Notes under the pieces: model-generated | Told to the model about the DNA's origin: nothing | The model's database searches: none | Seen by the model: the letters and a program-made list of their open reading frames with translations, nothing else | Source of the DNA: Planctomycetaceae bacterium | GTDB taxonomy: Bacteria; Planctomycetota; Phycisphaerae; Sedimentisphaerales; UBA12454 | Length of the DNA stretch: 64,000 nt | Reading direction: 5' to 3' | Assembly: GCA_021371795.1 (NCBI GenBank) | Contig: JAJFVK010000013.1 | Location: forward strand, 62,001-126,000 | Shown here: positions 51,455 through 60,715 of the stretch, piece after piece | How positions within the stretch are numbered: position 1 is the stretch's first letter | Layout of the letters: each line of letters opens with the position of its first letter | Made by a program: the position numbers and the translations under genes

Positions 51455-52486
51455 ATGAGCAAGACGAAAATAATCTGTACATTGGGACCTTCCAGCAGCA
51501 AAGTCGCTGTCTTAAAAAAAATGATTCTATCCGGCATGAATGTGGCAAGGCTTAATTTCTCTCACGGCACCCACAAAACCCTTAAGCAAAGTATAGATAT
51601 TATCAGGCGGTTAAATAAAACCCACAGAAACAAAATAAAAATCCTACAGGATCTTGAAGGCTACAGGATAAGAGTCGGTCTATTCAAAGGCCCAAGGAAA
51701 ATGGTGGAGCTTGTAAAGGGCAGTATTGTAACTCTGATTAACAAACTTGAAACGGATAAAAAGGATGTTATCCCGTTTGACTACAATGGTTCCCTATACG
51801 ATATAAAAATCGGCTGCAACATTTTTATAGATGACGGTAACATCGCCATGAATGTTAAAAGCCGTGACAGGAACGGCATAAAGGCTGAAGTTATTGTTCC
51901 CGGTATCTTAAAGGAACACAAAGGCATTAACATTCCGGACATTAATTTGAAATTTGAAGGCTTAACCGAAAAAGACAAAGATAACCTTTTGTTCGGCATA
52001 GCAAACAAGGTTGATTTTATTGCCCAGTCATTTGTACGAAACAAAAATGACATTCTTAGTGTTAGAGAATTTATTAATCAGCATAAATTCAATTGTCCTT
52101 TGATTGCCAAGATTGAAAATCGTCAGGGGATCGAAAATCTCGACAGCATATTAGATGTTTGCGATGGTATTATGGTTGCACGGGGTGATATGGGGGTGTC
52201 TTTGCCAATTTATGAAGTGCCGATAATGCAAAAGATGATTATCAGAAAATGCAATGAACGCAAAAAATTCGTAATTACCGCTACGCAAATGCTTGAGAGT
52301 ATGACCGAACATATCAGGCCGACAAGAGCAGAGGTAAGCGATGTAGCAAACGCGATATTGGACGGGACTGGTTATGTGATGCTTTCTGGAGAAACAGCCG
52401 TTGGGCAGCATCCGGTTGAGACAGTGCAAATGATGAGCAACATCATCATATTTACTGAAAAGTCGCAGAAGCTCAGGAATAAATAA
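51455..52486 (+). CDS. pyk: Short pyruvate kinase lacking the C-terminal domain
   Basis: 343 residues from the ATG after AGAGG; an in-frame start 43 codons upstream is not family-like. It has [21 protein letters not shown], the catalytic lysine in [26 protein letters not shown] and TATQMLESM. It stops just after [18 protein letters not shown]. Typical enzymes run to about 470 residues with a C-terminal allosteric domain, absent here. The usual DxKGPEIR loop is [12 protein letters not shown]. It is probably an unregulated or specialised enzyme. Confidence 0.88.
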   Translation: MSKTKIICTLGPSSSKVAVLKKMILSGMNVARLNFSHGTHKTLKQSIDIIRRLNKTHRNKIKILQDLEGYRIRVGLFKGPRKMVELVKGSIVTLINKLETDKKDVIPFDYNGSLYDIKIGCNIFIDDGNIAMNVKSRDRNGIKAEVIVPGILKEHKGINIPDINLKFEGLTEKDKDNLLFGIANKVDFIAQSFVRNKNDILSVREFINQHKFNCPLIAKIENRQGIENLDSILDVCDGIMVARGDMGVSLPIYEVPIMQKMIIRKCNERKKFVITATQMLESMTEHIRPTRAEVSDVANAILDGTGYVMLSGETAVGQHPVETVQMMSNIIIFTEKSQKLRNK

Positions 52487-52563
52487 CTTCCCTGCCCCTT
52501 AATTTTAAACAGCTAACAATGGAATAGTTTTCTGATTACTGCGAATAATCACAACATCAATAA

Positions 52564-53250
52564 CTATTTTTTACTGCCGAATAAACCTTTTTTGACGACG
52601 ACTCTTGACGGCATATCTTTGCAGATTTTCTTCACAATTTCTTCTGCCGCTTTTGCCTGTTCAGGCGTCAACATATTTCCAAGTACGCCGCCGGCAACGC
52701 CGCCAATGACACCGCCGACAATCTTGCCGCTATTGCTGCTTCCGCCTAATAGTACGCCGCCGCCGGCACCTGCCGCTGCACCAAGGATTGTACCCATCAA
52801 TTTGCTATGCGAACCTGAACCGGAGCCGACCCATAAAATGCTGCCGTCCTGGACGTCGAGCATTTTAATGGACATACTAATCTCATCGCCAAATTCCGTA
52901 ACATTAGCAATAATAACGGTCGGAACATTCATAATTTTGCCGGCGTTCACAGCCTGCTGTTCTGGAGTTGAATTCTGGTCGCGCTGAAATTTTTGTTCGT
53001 TGAGAATTGTAACAACCTGCGCTCTTTCTATCGGAGCGTAACCTTTTTGCAGAAGCTGCATCGAAATAATATCGGCAAGCTGATTTTTTGCGCCTTCGTT
53101 TCCGAGCGGGCCCAGAACATCGACAACCGCGATTTTATAAACCTGTGAAAAATTATAATCCATTCTTGCAGTGCTCGAACCGGAAGCACAACCGCCAACG
53201 AATAAAGCACAAGCAACCAACAAAACTATCAACATTAAACATTTTTTCAT
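52564..53250 (-). CDS. CsgG-like lipoprotein with glycine zipper
   Basis: A 228-residue lipoprotein with a signal peptide ending GGCAS. The central part (VYKIAVVDVLGPLGNEGAKN ... LLQKGYAPIERAQVVTILNE) matches the CsgG/TolB-N-like nucleotide-free fold of curli-assembly and related proteins. A glycine zipper (GAAAGAGGGVLLGG and GGVIGGVAGGVLGN) at about 155-192 may insert into the outer membrane. No curli operon is present. Confidence 0.75.
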   Translation of the reverse strand: MKKCLMLIVLLVACALFVGGCASGSSTARMDYNFSQVYKIAVVDVLGPLGNEGAKNQLADIISMQLLQKGYAPIERAQVVTILNEQKFQRDQNSTPEQQAVNAGKIMNVPTVIIANVTEFGDEISMSIKMLDVQDGSILWVGSGSGSHSKLMGTILGAAAGAGGGVLLGGSSNSGKIVGGVIGGVAGGVLGNMLTPEQAKAAEEIVKKICKDMPSRVVVKKGLFGSKK

Positions 53251-53331
53251 AATCGTATCCTTCCGATAATGACTGTGGAAAATTCTTTAGAGTGGTAACA
53301 GATTAAATTTGCGGATTTGATATGTCAATAG

Positions 53332-53547
53332 AAAAAGGCTGTCCCGTTGAAAGGCCAGCCGCTGTGATTTGCCCCCAAATCGGATACTTACACCCACATT
53401 CCTATGGCACACGAGCACAGTCCCGGTAACCCCCGGTACAGCAACAAGGCAAGCCTAATCAATCTCAAGCCTCGTAAGCAACGGTAATGTCATCCAAACC
53501 GGCACCCGTCGCTGCTCCCTTGCTACCCTGGCAGCATAGAAACCAGT
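53332..53547 (-). ncRNA. Structured ncRNA with an SRP RNA-like segment
   Basis: About 216 bases between a textbook promoter and a terminator (GGCTGGCC/GGGACAGCC stem at 53337-53360, then TTTTT). The 5' part contains CAGGGTAGCAAGGGAGCAGC (53510-53530 region), which aligns without gaps to the SRP domain IV consensus CAGGTCCGGAAGGAAGCAGC at 15 of 20 positions and is followed by GGGTGCCGG, as in many SRP RNAs. The apical tetraloop stem is not conserved. It may be the 4.5S/SRP RNA (ffs) with a long 3' part, or a different RNA. Confidence 0.6.
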
Positions 53548-53552
53548 CGTTG

Positions 53553-53581
53553 TGTATATACCCATTTGGGAATATTGTCAA
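53553..53581 (-). promoter_or_regulatory. Sigma70 promoter of the structured ncRNA
   Basis: TTGACA (minus strand, 53576-53581), a 17-base spacer and TATACA (53553-53558) form a near-consensus promoter. The start is predicted near 53547. Confidence 0.9.
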
Positions 53582-53609
53582 ACCTAATTATTCTCACTTT
53601 TTGCACAAT

Positions 53610-53894
53610 TTATTGTGCGTCGTTCTGATTTTTGCAGTATTTGGCCGTCATCTCATTGACCGCCTCGACTCCTTTATTATACGCGGATTTTAACTCTTCT
53701 TTGTCTATTTGCGAATACTTTTCAGACACCCTGCTGTATATCTTGCTGCTGTAATAGTTTATAGCATTTACAATCCTTACCGCCTTGTCGTTGGCAGGAC
53801 TGTTTTCGTCGCCATGAGCGACGTAATAAACCGCTGAAAAGAACCCGGCACAGTAAATTACTATCAGGAAAAAAAACTTGCTTCTCCAGCCCAT
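53610..53894 (-). CDS. Small membrane-anchored protein
   Basis: 94 residues from an ATG after GGGGG; an earlier ATG four codons upstream is weaker. One N-terminal helix (FFFLIVIYCAGFFSAVYYVA) is followed by a charged helical tail with a coiled-coil-like KEELKSAYNKGVEAVNEM. No family is recognised. It is the next gene on the minus strand upstream of the structured ncRNA. Confidence 0.65.
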   Translation of the reverse strand: MGWRSKFFFLIVIYCAGFFSAVYYVAHGDENSPANDKAVRIVNAINYYSSKIYSRVSEKYSQIDKEELKSAYNKGVEAVNEMTAKYCKNQNDAQ

Positions 53895-54036
53895 ATGAAC
53901 CCCCATTCTGAACCATTATAAGGCATCCCTAACCTTCTGTCTTACACTCCACTGAAACAATACAAAACAACCGGAAGATATGCAAATATGGTATGAAAAT
54001 ACTGGTTTGGCGATTTTTATGAGACTTTTTCCAAAA

Positions 54037-54107
54037 CTGGGGAACAAGGATTCGAACCTTGACTAAATGGTTCAGAGCCACTCGTGCTACCGTTACACTA
54101 TTCCCCA
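54037..54107 (-). tRNA. tRNA-Gln (anticodon CTG)
   Basis: 71 bases. The acceptor stem TGGGGAA/TTCCCCA is followed by discriminator G. The D-arm contains GTGTAACGGTAGCAC. The anticodon loop CTCTGAA is closed by AGTGG/CCATT, and the T-arm contains GGTTCGAATCC. CCA is not encoded. Confidence 0.94.
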
Positions 54108-54218
54108 ATCGGGTAAAAGTTGATTATATTACCTATTAATCGGCAAAAATCAATATATTTGTTGCGGCGGATTAAAATTATGGCAATATACTGACTATTT
54201 TGAACGTCTGATAACACA

Positions 54219-55775
54219 ATGAGAAAGAATACTGCAATATTCGTGTTAATTTCCCTGACAACCGTCATTTCCTATGGGATTAAACAGCCTTTTGAAACGG
54301 GTATTGATACCGCCTCAAAAAATAAAATCGACAGCTTCGTTGCACAGGTCTTAAACAAATATAATATCCCCCCTGCCAACCTTTGCTCTGATGAAGTTTT
54401 TATCCGCAGAGTTTATCTCGATGTAATCGGTACGCTGCCGGAAACTCAAGAAGTGGTTTCTTTCCTCAAAGACATAAATCCCAACAAACGCGCCTTGCTG
54501 ATTGACAGACTTCTTGAGCGGGACGAGTTCGCCGATTACTGGGCGTTAAAATGGTGCGACCTGCTGCGCGTGAAAGCGGAATTTCCAATCAATCTCTGGC
54601 CGAACGCTGTGCAGGCATATCATCACTGGATTCGCACCTCGATACAAAATAATATGCCTTACGACAAATTTGTATATGAATTACTCACCTCCAGCGGAAG
54701 CAATTTTCGCGTTCCGCAGGTAAATTTCTATCGCGCGATTCAGGGCAAACAGCCGAGCGGAATCGCAAATGCAGTTGCGCTGAATTTTATGGGCGTGCGG
54801 TTAGAAAAATGGCCTGAAGAAAAACAAAAAAATATCGAAACGTTCTTTTCGCGAATCTCATACAAATGCACGGCCGAGTGGAAAGAAGAAATAGTATTTT
54901 TAAATCCCGCCGAGACTGAACCATTAAAAGCCGTGCTGCCCAACGGCAGTCAAATCGAAATTCCAATAACAAAAGACCCGCGCGAAGTTTTTGCTAAATG
55001 GCTCATCAGTGCGGACAATCCATATTTCGCAAAAAACATCGTCAACCGCGTCTGGTACTGGCTTATGGGCAGAGGAATTATTCATGAGCCTGACGATATT
55101 CGGCCTGACAATCCTGCTGCTAATCCACAGTTGCTGGTTTATCTTGAAAAAGAACTCATTCAATCAAAATATAATCTCAAACAGATTTACCGGCTCATTC
55201 TAAATTCGCGCACATACCAGCAATCATCAATTCCGCAAAGCGATAATCCAAAAGCGGAACAACTTTTCGCATATTATCCGGTTCGCAGACTCGACGCCGA
55301 AGTATTAAGCGATGCAATCTGCAAAATCACAGGCACAACGGAAAAATATTCAAGCCCGATTCCCGAACCGTTTACATTCATACCTGAAGACAGCCCGTCA
55401 ATTGATTTAGCCGACGGCAGTACGACGAGCCAGTTTCTCGAAATGTTCGGCAGGCCGGCTCGCGATAGCGGCCTTGAAAGCGAACGCATAAATCAGATTT
55501 CAGATTCGCAATCGCTGCATCTGCTGAACTCCAGCCATATTCAGAAAAAAATCGAAAACGGGCCGACACTTAACAACCTGAAAAGAAACTACCGCAACAA
55601 CGGTGAACAACTAATTAGAACGCTGTATTTGCATATTCTGTCGCGGTATCCAACGCAGGCCGAATCGGAGACTATCGCGAGATATTTTCAAACCGAAGGC
55701 ATTGACAAAAGAGAAGCTGTGAATGATTTGATTTGGGCGATGATAAACTCAAAGGAATTTTTGTACAGGCATTAA
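54219..55775 (+). CDS. DUF1549/DUF1553 protein (planctomycete type)
   Basis: A 518-residue protein with a short signal-like N-terminus (TAIFVLISLTTVISYG). The DUF1549 region (about 28-200) has RRVYLDVIGTLPE, ERDEFADYWALKWCDLLRV and FVYELLTSSGSN. The DUF1553 region (about 250-515) has FAKNIVNRVWYWLMGRGI, HEPDDIRPDNPA and the closing LIWAMINSKEFLYRH. These large families are nearly diagnostic of Planctomycetes. Their biochemistry is unproven. It heads a tandem set with DUF1501 and PPC genes. Confidence 0.93.
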   Translation: MRKNTAIFVLISLTTVISYGIKQPFETGIDTASKNKIDSFVAQVLNKYNIPPANLCSDEVFIRRVYLDVIGTLPETQEVVSFLKDINPNKRALLIDRLLERDEFADYWALKWCDLLRVKAEFPINLWPNAVQAYHHWIRTSIQNNMPYDKFVYELLTSSGSNFRVPQVNFYRAIQGKQPSGIANAVALNFMGVRLEKWPEEKQKNIETFFSRISYKCTAEWKEEIVFLNPAETEPLKAVLPNGSQIEIPITKDPREVFAKWLISADNPYFAKNIVNRVWYWLMGRGIIHEPDDIRPDNPAANPQLLVYLEKELIQSKYNLKQIYRLILNSRTYQQSSIPQSDNPKAEQLFAYYPVRRLDAEVLSDAICKITGTTEKYSSPIPEPFTFIPEDSPSIDLADGSTTSQFLEMFGRPARDSGLESERINQISDSQSLHLLNSSHIQKKIENGPTLNNLKRNYRNNGEQLIRTLYLHILSRYPTQAESETIARYFQTEGIDKREAVNDLIWAMINSKEFLYRH

Positions 55776-55783
55776 CCAAAGGA

Positions 55784-55809
55784 AACCACGAATTGACACG
55801 AATAAACAC
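55784..55809 (+). repeat. Dispersed repeat family A, copy 5
   Basis: AACCACGAATTGACACGAAT continuing into AAACAC lies inside the 54-base gap between the DUF1549/1553 and DUF1501 genes, 20 bases before the latter's ATG. Confidence 0.85.
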
Positions 55810-55829
55810 AAAAATTTAAGATTGAAGAT

Positions 55830-57149
55830 ATGAATATGAATTTTATAAATCGACGCGATGCGATAAAACTGGGTCTGGCGGGAACGGCCGGGCTGATGTT
55901 CGCAAATCCGCTTGACCTTATCGCTCAAACCGCACCAGCTGCTTTACGAACAGGCAAAGCAAAAGCTGTTATACAAGTCTGGCTATGGGGCGGGGCGTGT
56001 CATCTCGATACTTTCGACCCAAAACCAAACGCAGGATATGATTATTGCGGGCCGCTTAATAAAACCATCGCGACCAACGTTGACGGAATACAAATCAACT
56101 CGACACTGCCGCTGCTTGCCCAACAGGCCGACAAGTATTCGCTCATTCGCAGTATGACACACGGCAACAACTCGCACGAAACGGCGGCGTACATCGTGCA
56201 AACCGGCCACACACCCGACAGGCTTGTTTATCCGAGTGCCGGCGCAGTCGTATCGCTGTTCAAAGGTTATGACCACGGCTATAAAAATCTTGTTCCGCCA
56301 TATATCGTACTGGAAGAGCTTCAGGGACGTTTTTCCGAATCCGGTTTTCTCGGCACAAAATACAAACCGTTCGCAACCGGCGGCGACCCTGCCAAAACTC
56401 CTTTCGCAGTCGAAGGAATCATCGCAGAGGGCATCAGCGATAAACGGCAAATCAGCAGACGCGAACTTATGCAATCGCTCGATTCACTCGGCAAGGCAAT
56501 GCCCGGCAACCCACAGTTTCAGAAATTCGACAAGTGCGAAGAAAACGCCTACGGTATGATTTTCGGCGATATGAAAAAACTTTTCGACCTAACTTCCGAA
56601 AAAGATGAAACAAGGGAAAGTTACGGACGCAACACATTTGGGCAATCGTGTCTTATGGCGCGGCGGCTGGTAGAGACGGGCGTTCCTTACATTACGATAA
56701 ATTATAAAGGCTGGGATACGCACAAGCAGCATTTTCAAATTATGAATCAAAAACTGCCGGAACTCGATAAGGGACTGGCGACTCTGCTGACCGAACTCAA
56801 CGAACGCGGACTGCTGGACAGTACTATTATATGGTGCTGCGGAGAATTTGGACGCACACCGAAAGTTCAGTGGGAACCGCCGTGGAATGGCGGACGCGGA
56901 CATTTCGGCAACTGCTTTTCCGCACTTGTCGCAGGCGGCGGATTCAAAGGCGGGAAAGTCGTCGGCGAGACAGACGCGACAGGCGAAAATGTCGCCAAAA
57001 GGCCGATCAAACCGGAGGCACTAATCGCCAGTATGTACGAACTGCTCGGAATAGACTCGCAGAGCGAAATGCCAAATTCGGCAGGAATCAAAACGCAAGT
57101 CATGCCGGTATCACAAGACAGCGGCGGACTCTTGACAGAAATTATGTAA
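55830..57149 (+). CDS. DUF1501 protein with Tat signal
   Basis: A 439-residue protein. A twin-arginine signal (NRRDAIKLGLAGTAGLMF) implies export folded. The body is of the alkaline-phosphatase/sulfatase-like superfamily: VWLWGGACHLDTFDPKPNA, SMTHGNNSHETAAYIVQTGH, INYKGWDTHKQHF and CCGEFGRTPKVQ are the DUF1501 signatures. It is partnered with the preceding DUF1549/1553 protein in most planctomycetes. Its stop overlaps the next start by one base (TAATG), so translation is coupled. Confidence 0.93.
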   Translation: MNMNFINRRDAIKLGLAGTAGLMFANPLDLIAQTAPAALRTGKAKAVIQVWLWGGACHLDTFDPKPNAGYDYCGPLNKTIATNVDGIQINSTLPLLAQQADKYSLIRSMTHGNNSHETAAYIVQTGHTPDRLVYPSAGAVVSLFKGYDHGYKNLVPPYIVLEELQGRFSESGFLGTKYKPFATGGDPAKTPFAVEGIIAEGISDKRQISRRELMQSLDSLGKAMPGNPQFQKFDKCEENAYGMIFGDMKKLFDLTSEKDETRESYGRNTFGQSCLMARRLVETGVPYITINYKGWDTHKQHFQIMNQKLPELDKGLATLLTELNERGLLDSTIIWCCGEFGRTPKVQWEPPWNGGRGHFGNCFSALVAGGGFKGGKVVGETDATGENVAKRPIKPEALIASMYELLGIDSQSEMPNSAGIKTQVMPVSQDSGGLLTEIM

Positions 57150-59524
57150 TGAAAAAAATAAAAACAAAATATATTTTATTTGTTTTGCTTGCCTGTGTTT
57201 CAATTACACAGAGTCAGACAAATACCAACAAGCCGGAAATAGGCTACTTATATCCTGCCGGCGGACAGACTGGAACAACCGTTCAAATTATAGCCGGCGG
57301 ACAATTCCTTGGCGGAGCAAGTGAAGTCTATATCTCCGGCGGCGTGAAAGCTTCGGTCGTTAGGCATTACAGGTCAACCATTAACATCAACAAAGATGAG
57401 CGGGAAGAATTAGGAACACGTTTGGCTTCAGTATGGAACAAACGTATGGCCGAGCTGGGAATTACCAATCCTCCTCCGCTGTTAGGTCAAGGCAATTTCG
57501 GCAGAAGAAACGCCAAAGCAGCCGATGCCAACGACCCCAATAAAAAGGCCATCAGGCCGGTTGACCATCCTTTATTATATGATCTTGAAAATAAAAGCGT
57601 CAGAGAACTGTTGAACATTCGGGAAATGCTCTTCTTCCCCAGAGAAATGAGACAGCAGAACAGACAGCTTGCCGAATCAGTACTCATAAAAATAACCATC
57701 GATGCCAACGCAACGCCCGGCAATCGCGAACTTAGAATTGCGACAAAGCAGGGTACGACAAATCCTGTTGTTTTTCAGGTCGGCGTGCTGCCGGAAATTA
57801 ACGGCCTTGAAACAGGCAATCAAAAATTTCTGTTGAGATTTCCTGAACTTGCCCAGGCAATAAAAGAAAAACCTTTAGAATTGCCGGTGCTTATCAACAG
57901 TCAAATAATGCCGGGCGATATCGATAAATTCCGCTTCCGCGCACAGGCTGGACAAAAGCTTGTGATTGAAACGCACGCAAGAAGTTTGAACCCATATCTT
58001 GCCGATGCAGTTCCGGGCTGGTTTCAGGCGGTAACGACGCTCTACGACGCAAACGGCAGAGAAATAGCGTTCGACGACGATTACCGATTCAATCCCGACC
58101 CTGTAATGTTCTGCAAAATTCCGGCGACCGGCGAATACGAACTTGAGATTCACGATTCGCTATACCGCGGCCGTGAGGATTTCGTTTATCGCATCGCAAT
58201 CGGTCAAACGCCTTTCGTTACACAAATATTTCCTCTGGGCGGAAGTGAAGGCGTAAAAACAATCGCATCCATCGACGGCTGGAACATCAACAGAGGCCGA
58301 TTAATGCTTGACACAACGGCAGGCGGTGAAAACATCCGGCACACATCCTGTCCGCAAACAAAATATCCCTCCAACATCATTACTTATGCCGTTGACAATC
58401 TGCCGGAGTGCAACGAAACGGAATCAAACAATATAATTAAAAACGCACAACAGATTGCTTTGCCTGTGATAATTAACGGCAGAATCAACAAGCCCGGCGA
58501 TATCGATACTTACATTTTCAAAGGCACTGCGGGACAAAAAATCGTCGCTGAAGTTTCCGCACGCCGGCTGAACTCCCCTGTCGATTCGCTGCTTCGGCTG
58601 ACGGACGAATCCGGGGAAATTCTCAAATGGAACGACGACTTTTCCGAAGTCGGAGAAAATTATCTGTACAAAGACATAACCGGCCTGATGACACATCACG
58701 CAGATTCATACCTTACCGCCGAACTGCCCGCGGATGGAAATTACTATATTCAAATCTCGGACGCTCAAAACCAGGGCGGCAAGGCTTACGCGTATCGACT
58801 GCGCATAAGCAATCCGCAATCTGATTTTGCAATTCGTATGACGCCGTCAACATTGAATATTCGACCCGGCGCAAGCGCAGCTTTCAATATTTATGCAATG
58901 CGGCAGGATGGTTTCGACGGTGAAATAAAAATATCGCTCAAAGACGCACCTGAAGGCTTTGTATTATCAGGCAGCACTATCCCATCCGGTCGGGACAATA
59001 TTCAAATGACAATTAAAATGCCGAGAGATATAGCTGACAAGCCGGCGAGTTTACAGTTTTTCGCATCGGCGAACATCAATGGCAAAGAAATATCGCACAA
59101 GGTTATTCCCTGCGAAGATATGATGCAGGCGTTTTTGTACCGGCATCTTGTGCCGTCGCAGCAGCTTATCGTTGCGCCGATGAATGTTCGATGGCCTGCG
59201 CCGCCGTTTGAATACACCGGCAGTTCTTCACTAAAAATTACGCCCGGCAAAACAACACAGTTGATTTACAAAATAGCGAACCGCCCTGTTTACAAACAGA
59301 TGAAATTAGAGTTGAGCCGGCCGCCGGAAGGGCTGACTTTGCAGGATGTCAATGTTACTGCCGACAACTTAATATTAACGCTCAAAGCAGAAGAAAATAT
59401 CAAACGGCCGCTGACAGACAATCTGGTCGTCGAAATATCAACAGAAGTAACGAATAAACAAAACAAAAAGACACAAGCAGTATCTATGGGGGTATTGCCC
59501 GCGATTCGGTTTACTATTGAATGA
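57149..59524 (+). CDS. Secreted PPC-domain protein
   Basis: 791 residues, starting at the ATG overlapping the DUF1501 stop. A Sec signal (TKYILFVLLACVSITQSQ) is followed by an IPT/TIG-like segment (GYLYPAGGQTGTTVQIIAGG). Two prepeptidase C-terminal (PPC) beta domains lie near 240-360 and 420-545, with PGDIDKFRFRAQAGQ and KPGDIDTYIFKGTAGQ. A long beta-rich tail ends the protein. It is the third member of the planctomycete operon. It probably acts in the periplasm or on the surface. Confidence 0.88.
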   Translation: MKKIKTKYILFVLLACVSITQSQTNTNKPEIGYLYPAGGQTGTTVQIIAGGQFLGGASEVYISGGVKASVVRHYRSTININKDEREELGTRLASVWNKRMAELGITNPPPLLGQGNFGRRNAKAADANDPNKKAIRPVDHPLLYDLENKSVRELLNIREMLFFPREMRQQNRQLAESVLIKITIDANATPGNRELRIATKQGTTNPVVFQVGVLPEINGLETGNQKFLLRFPELAQAIKEKPLELPVLINSQIMPGDIDKFRFRAQAGQKLVIETHARSLNPYLADAVPGWFQAVTTLYDANGREIAFDDDYRFNPDPVMFCKIPATGEYELEIHDSLYRGREDFVYRIAIGQTPFVTQIFPLGGSEGVKTIASIDGWNINRGRLMLDTTAGGENIRHTSCPQTKYPSNIITYAVDNLPECNETESNNIIKNAQQIALPVIINGRINKPGDIDTYIFKGTAGQKIVAEVSARRLNSPVDSLLRLTDESGEILKWNDDFSEVGENYLYKDITGLMTHHADSYLTAELPADGNYYIQISDAQNQGGKAYAYRLRISNPQSDFAIRMTPSTLNIRPGASAAFNIYAMRQDGFDGEIKISLKDAPEGFVLSGSTIPSGRDNIQMTIKMPRDIADKPASLQFFASANINGKEISHKVIPCEDMMQAFLYRHLVPSQQLIVAPMNVRWPAPPFEYTGSSSLKITPGKTTQLIYKIANRPVYKQMKLELSRPPEGLTLQDVNVTADNLILTLKAEENIKRPLTDNLVVEISTEVTNKQNKKTQAVSMGVLPAIRFTIE

Positions 59525-59533
59525 AAGCAAAAA

Positions 59534-60616
59534 ATGAAAACATTGTTTGAGACGCTCGACGTTCGTTTCCTCGAAAGGAAAAATCATACAGAATGCTGGA
59601 TAACCGCATCGGAAAACTGCACAGCGACTGTTACCGTAATGCAAAACGCGATGGATTATCTCGATTCACACGTTTTTCAAATTATCTCTATGCGTATGTT
59701 CGCGAATCGCGCGGCTGTTGAGCAGGCCTGCGCATTTCTCAAAGCCAAATACCCGCAAGTTGCCTGTATGCCGGTTTCGATTTTGCAGGATGATTCGATA
59801 CAAACATTCAATCTTCAGATTCACGCGGTTGCGGGCAAACAAACGAACGAGATTTATTTCGAGGACGAGTTCGCCGGCTGCCGGTTTGAAGATGACGACG
59901 CGAATTATTATATGCTGAAAGTTCTGCCGGACAATATCAAGACAAGTCAGTTCGACCAGGCTCAAAATATTTTTGAAAAATCTCAAAAAATTCTCCGCGC
60001 ACTCGGCTGCGATTTTTCGAATACTATTCGCACGTGGCTTTTCGCGGACGGTATTCTTTCGTGGTACGGCGATTTGAACAAGGCAAGGAATCATTTCTTC
60101 GAGCAGCACGATATTTATAACAAACTCGTGCCTGCCAGCACAGGCATCGGCGTTGCGAACCTTTACGGCAGCGCAATGGCCGTTCAGGTTCTGGCAGTTA
60201 AACCGAAAACCGACAAGGCCGCGGCAAGGGTTGTAAATTCTCCGCTTCAGTGCCCCGCTTTGAATTACAAAAGCTCTTTCAGCCGGGCGGTAAAATTCAG
60301 CACAGCCGACCACAGCAGATTATACATTTCCGGAACGGCAAGTATCGATATAGCCGGCAAAACAGTTTTCCTGAACGATACAAAGGCACAGCTCGAGTTT
60401 ACGATGCAGGTTGTCGGCGCAATACTGAACGAAGCCGGTATGAACTGGACAAATACCGTAAGCTCAATGGCGTACTTCAAATACAAAGAAGATTTCGGCT
60501 TATTCGACAATTATTGCCGAACGCAGAATCTAAAACTGCCGCACATCAAGGTAAACGCCGATGTCTGCCGGGACGATTTGCTGTTTGAACTGGAGCTTGA
60601 GGCTGTATTGAAATAG
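59534..60616 (+). CDS. RidA-family protein, chorismatase-like (FkbO/Hyg5 type)
   Basis: A 360-residue protein made of two RidA-like halves. The C-terminal half has YISGTASIDIAGKTVFLNDT, LEFTMQVVGAILNEAGMNW and the closing HIKVNADVCRDDLLFELEL, and its pattern resembles FkbO/Hyg5 chorismatases and large YjgF proteins. Whether it cleaves chorismate cannot be decided from sequence. It follows the DUF1501/PPC operon by nine bases and may be part of it. Confidence 0.72.
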   Translation: MKTLFETLDVRFLERKNHTECWITASENCTATVTVMQNAMDYLDSHVFQIISMRMFANRAAVEQACAFLKAKYPQVACMPVSILQDDSIQTFNLQIHAVAGKQTNEIYFEDEFAGCRFEDDDANYYMLKVLPDNIKTSQFDQAQNIFEKSQKILRALGCDFSNTIRTWLFADGILSWYGDLNKARNHFFEQHDIYNKLVPASTGIGVANLYGSAMAVQVLAVKPKTDKAAARVVNSPLQCPALNYKSSFSRAVKFSTADHSRLYISGTASIDIAGKTVFLNDTKAQLEFTMQVVGAILNEAGMNWTNTVSSMAYFKYKEDFGLFDNYCRTQNLKLPHIKVNADVCRDDLLFELELEAVLK

Positions 60617-60715
60617 CGTTTAATTCACTGCACAAACGCCTGTACTTTTCCTTGCTATTATTTTAAAATATGCTACGATTTTCCTTATTATCAATTGTTG
60701 AGAAAGGAATTAATT

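Noticed and set aside
59666-60313. 215-codon minus-strand frame
   Set aside because: Antisense to the RidA-like gene, with no Shine-Dalgarno or domain.
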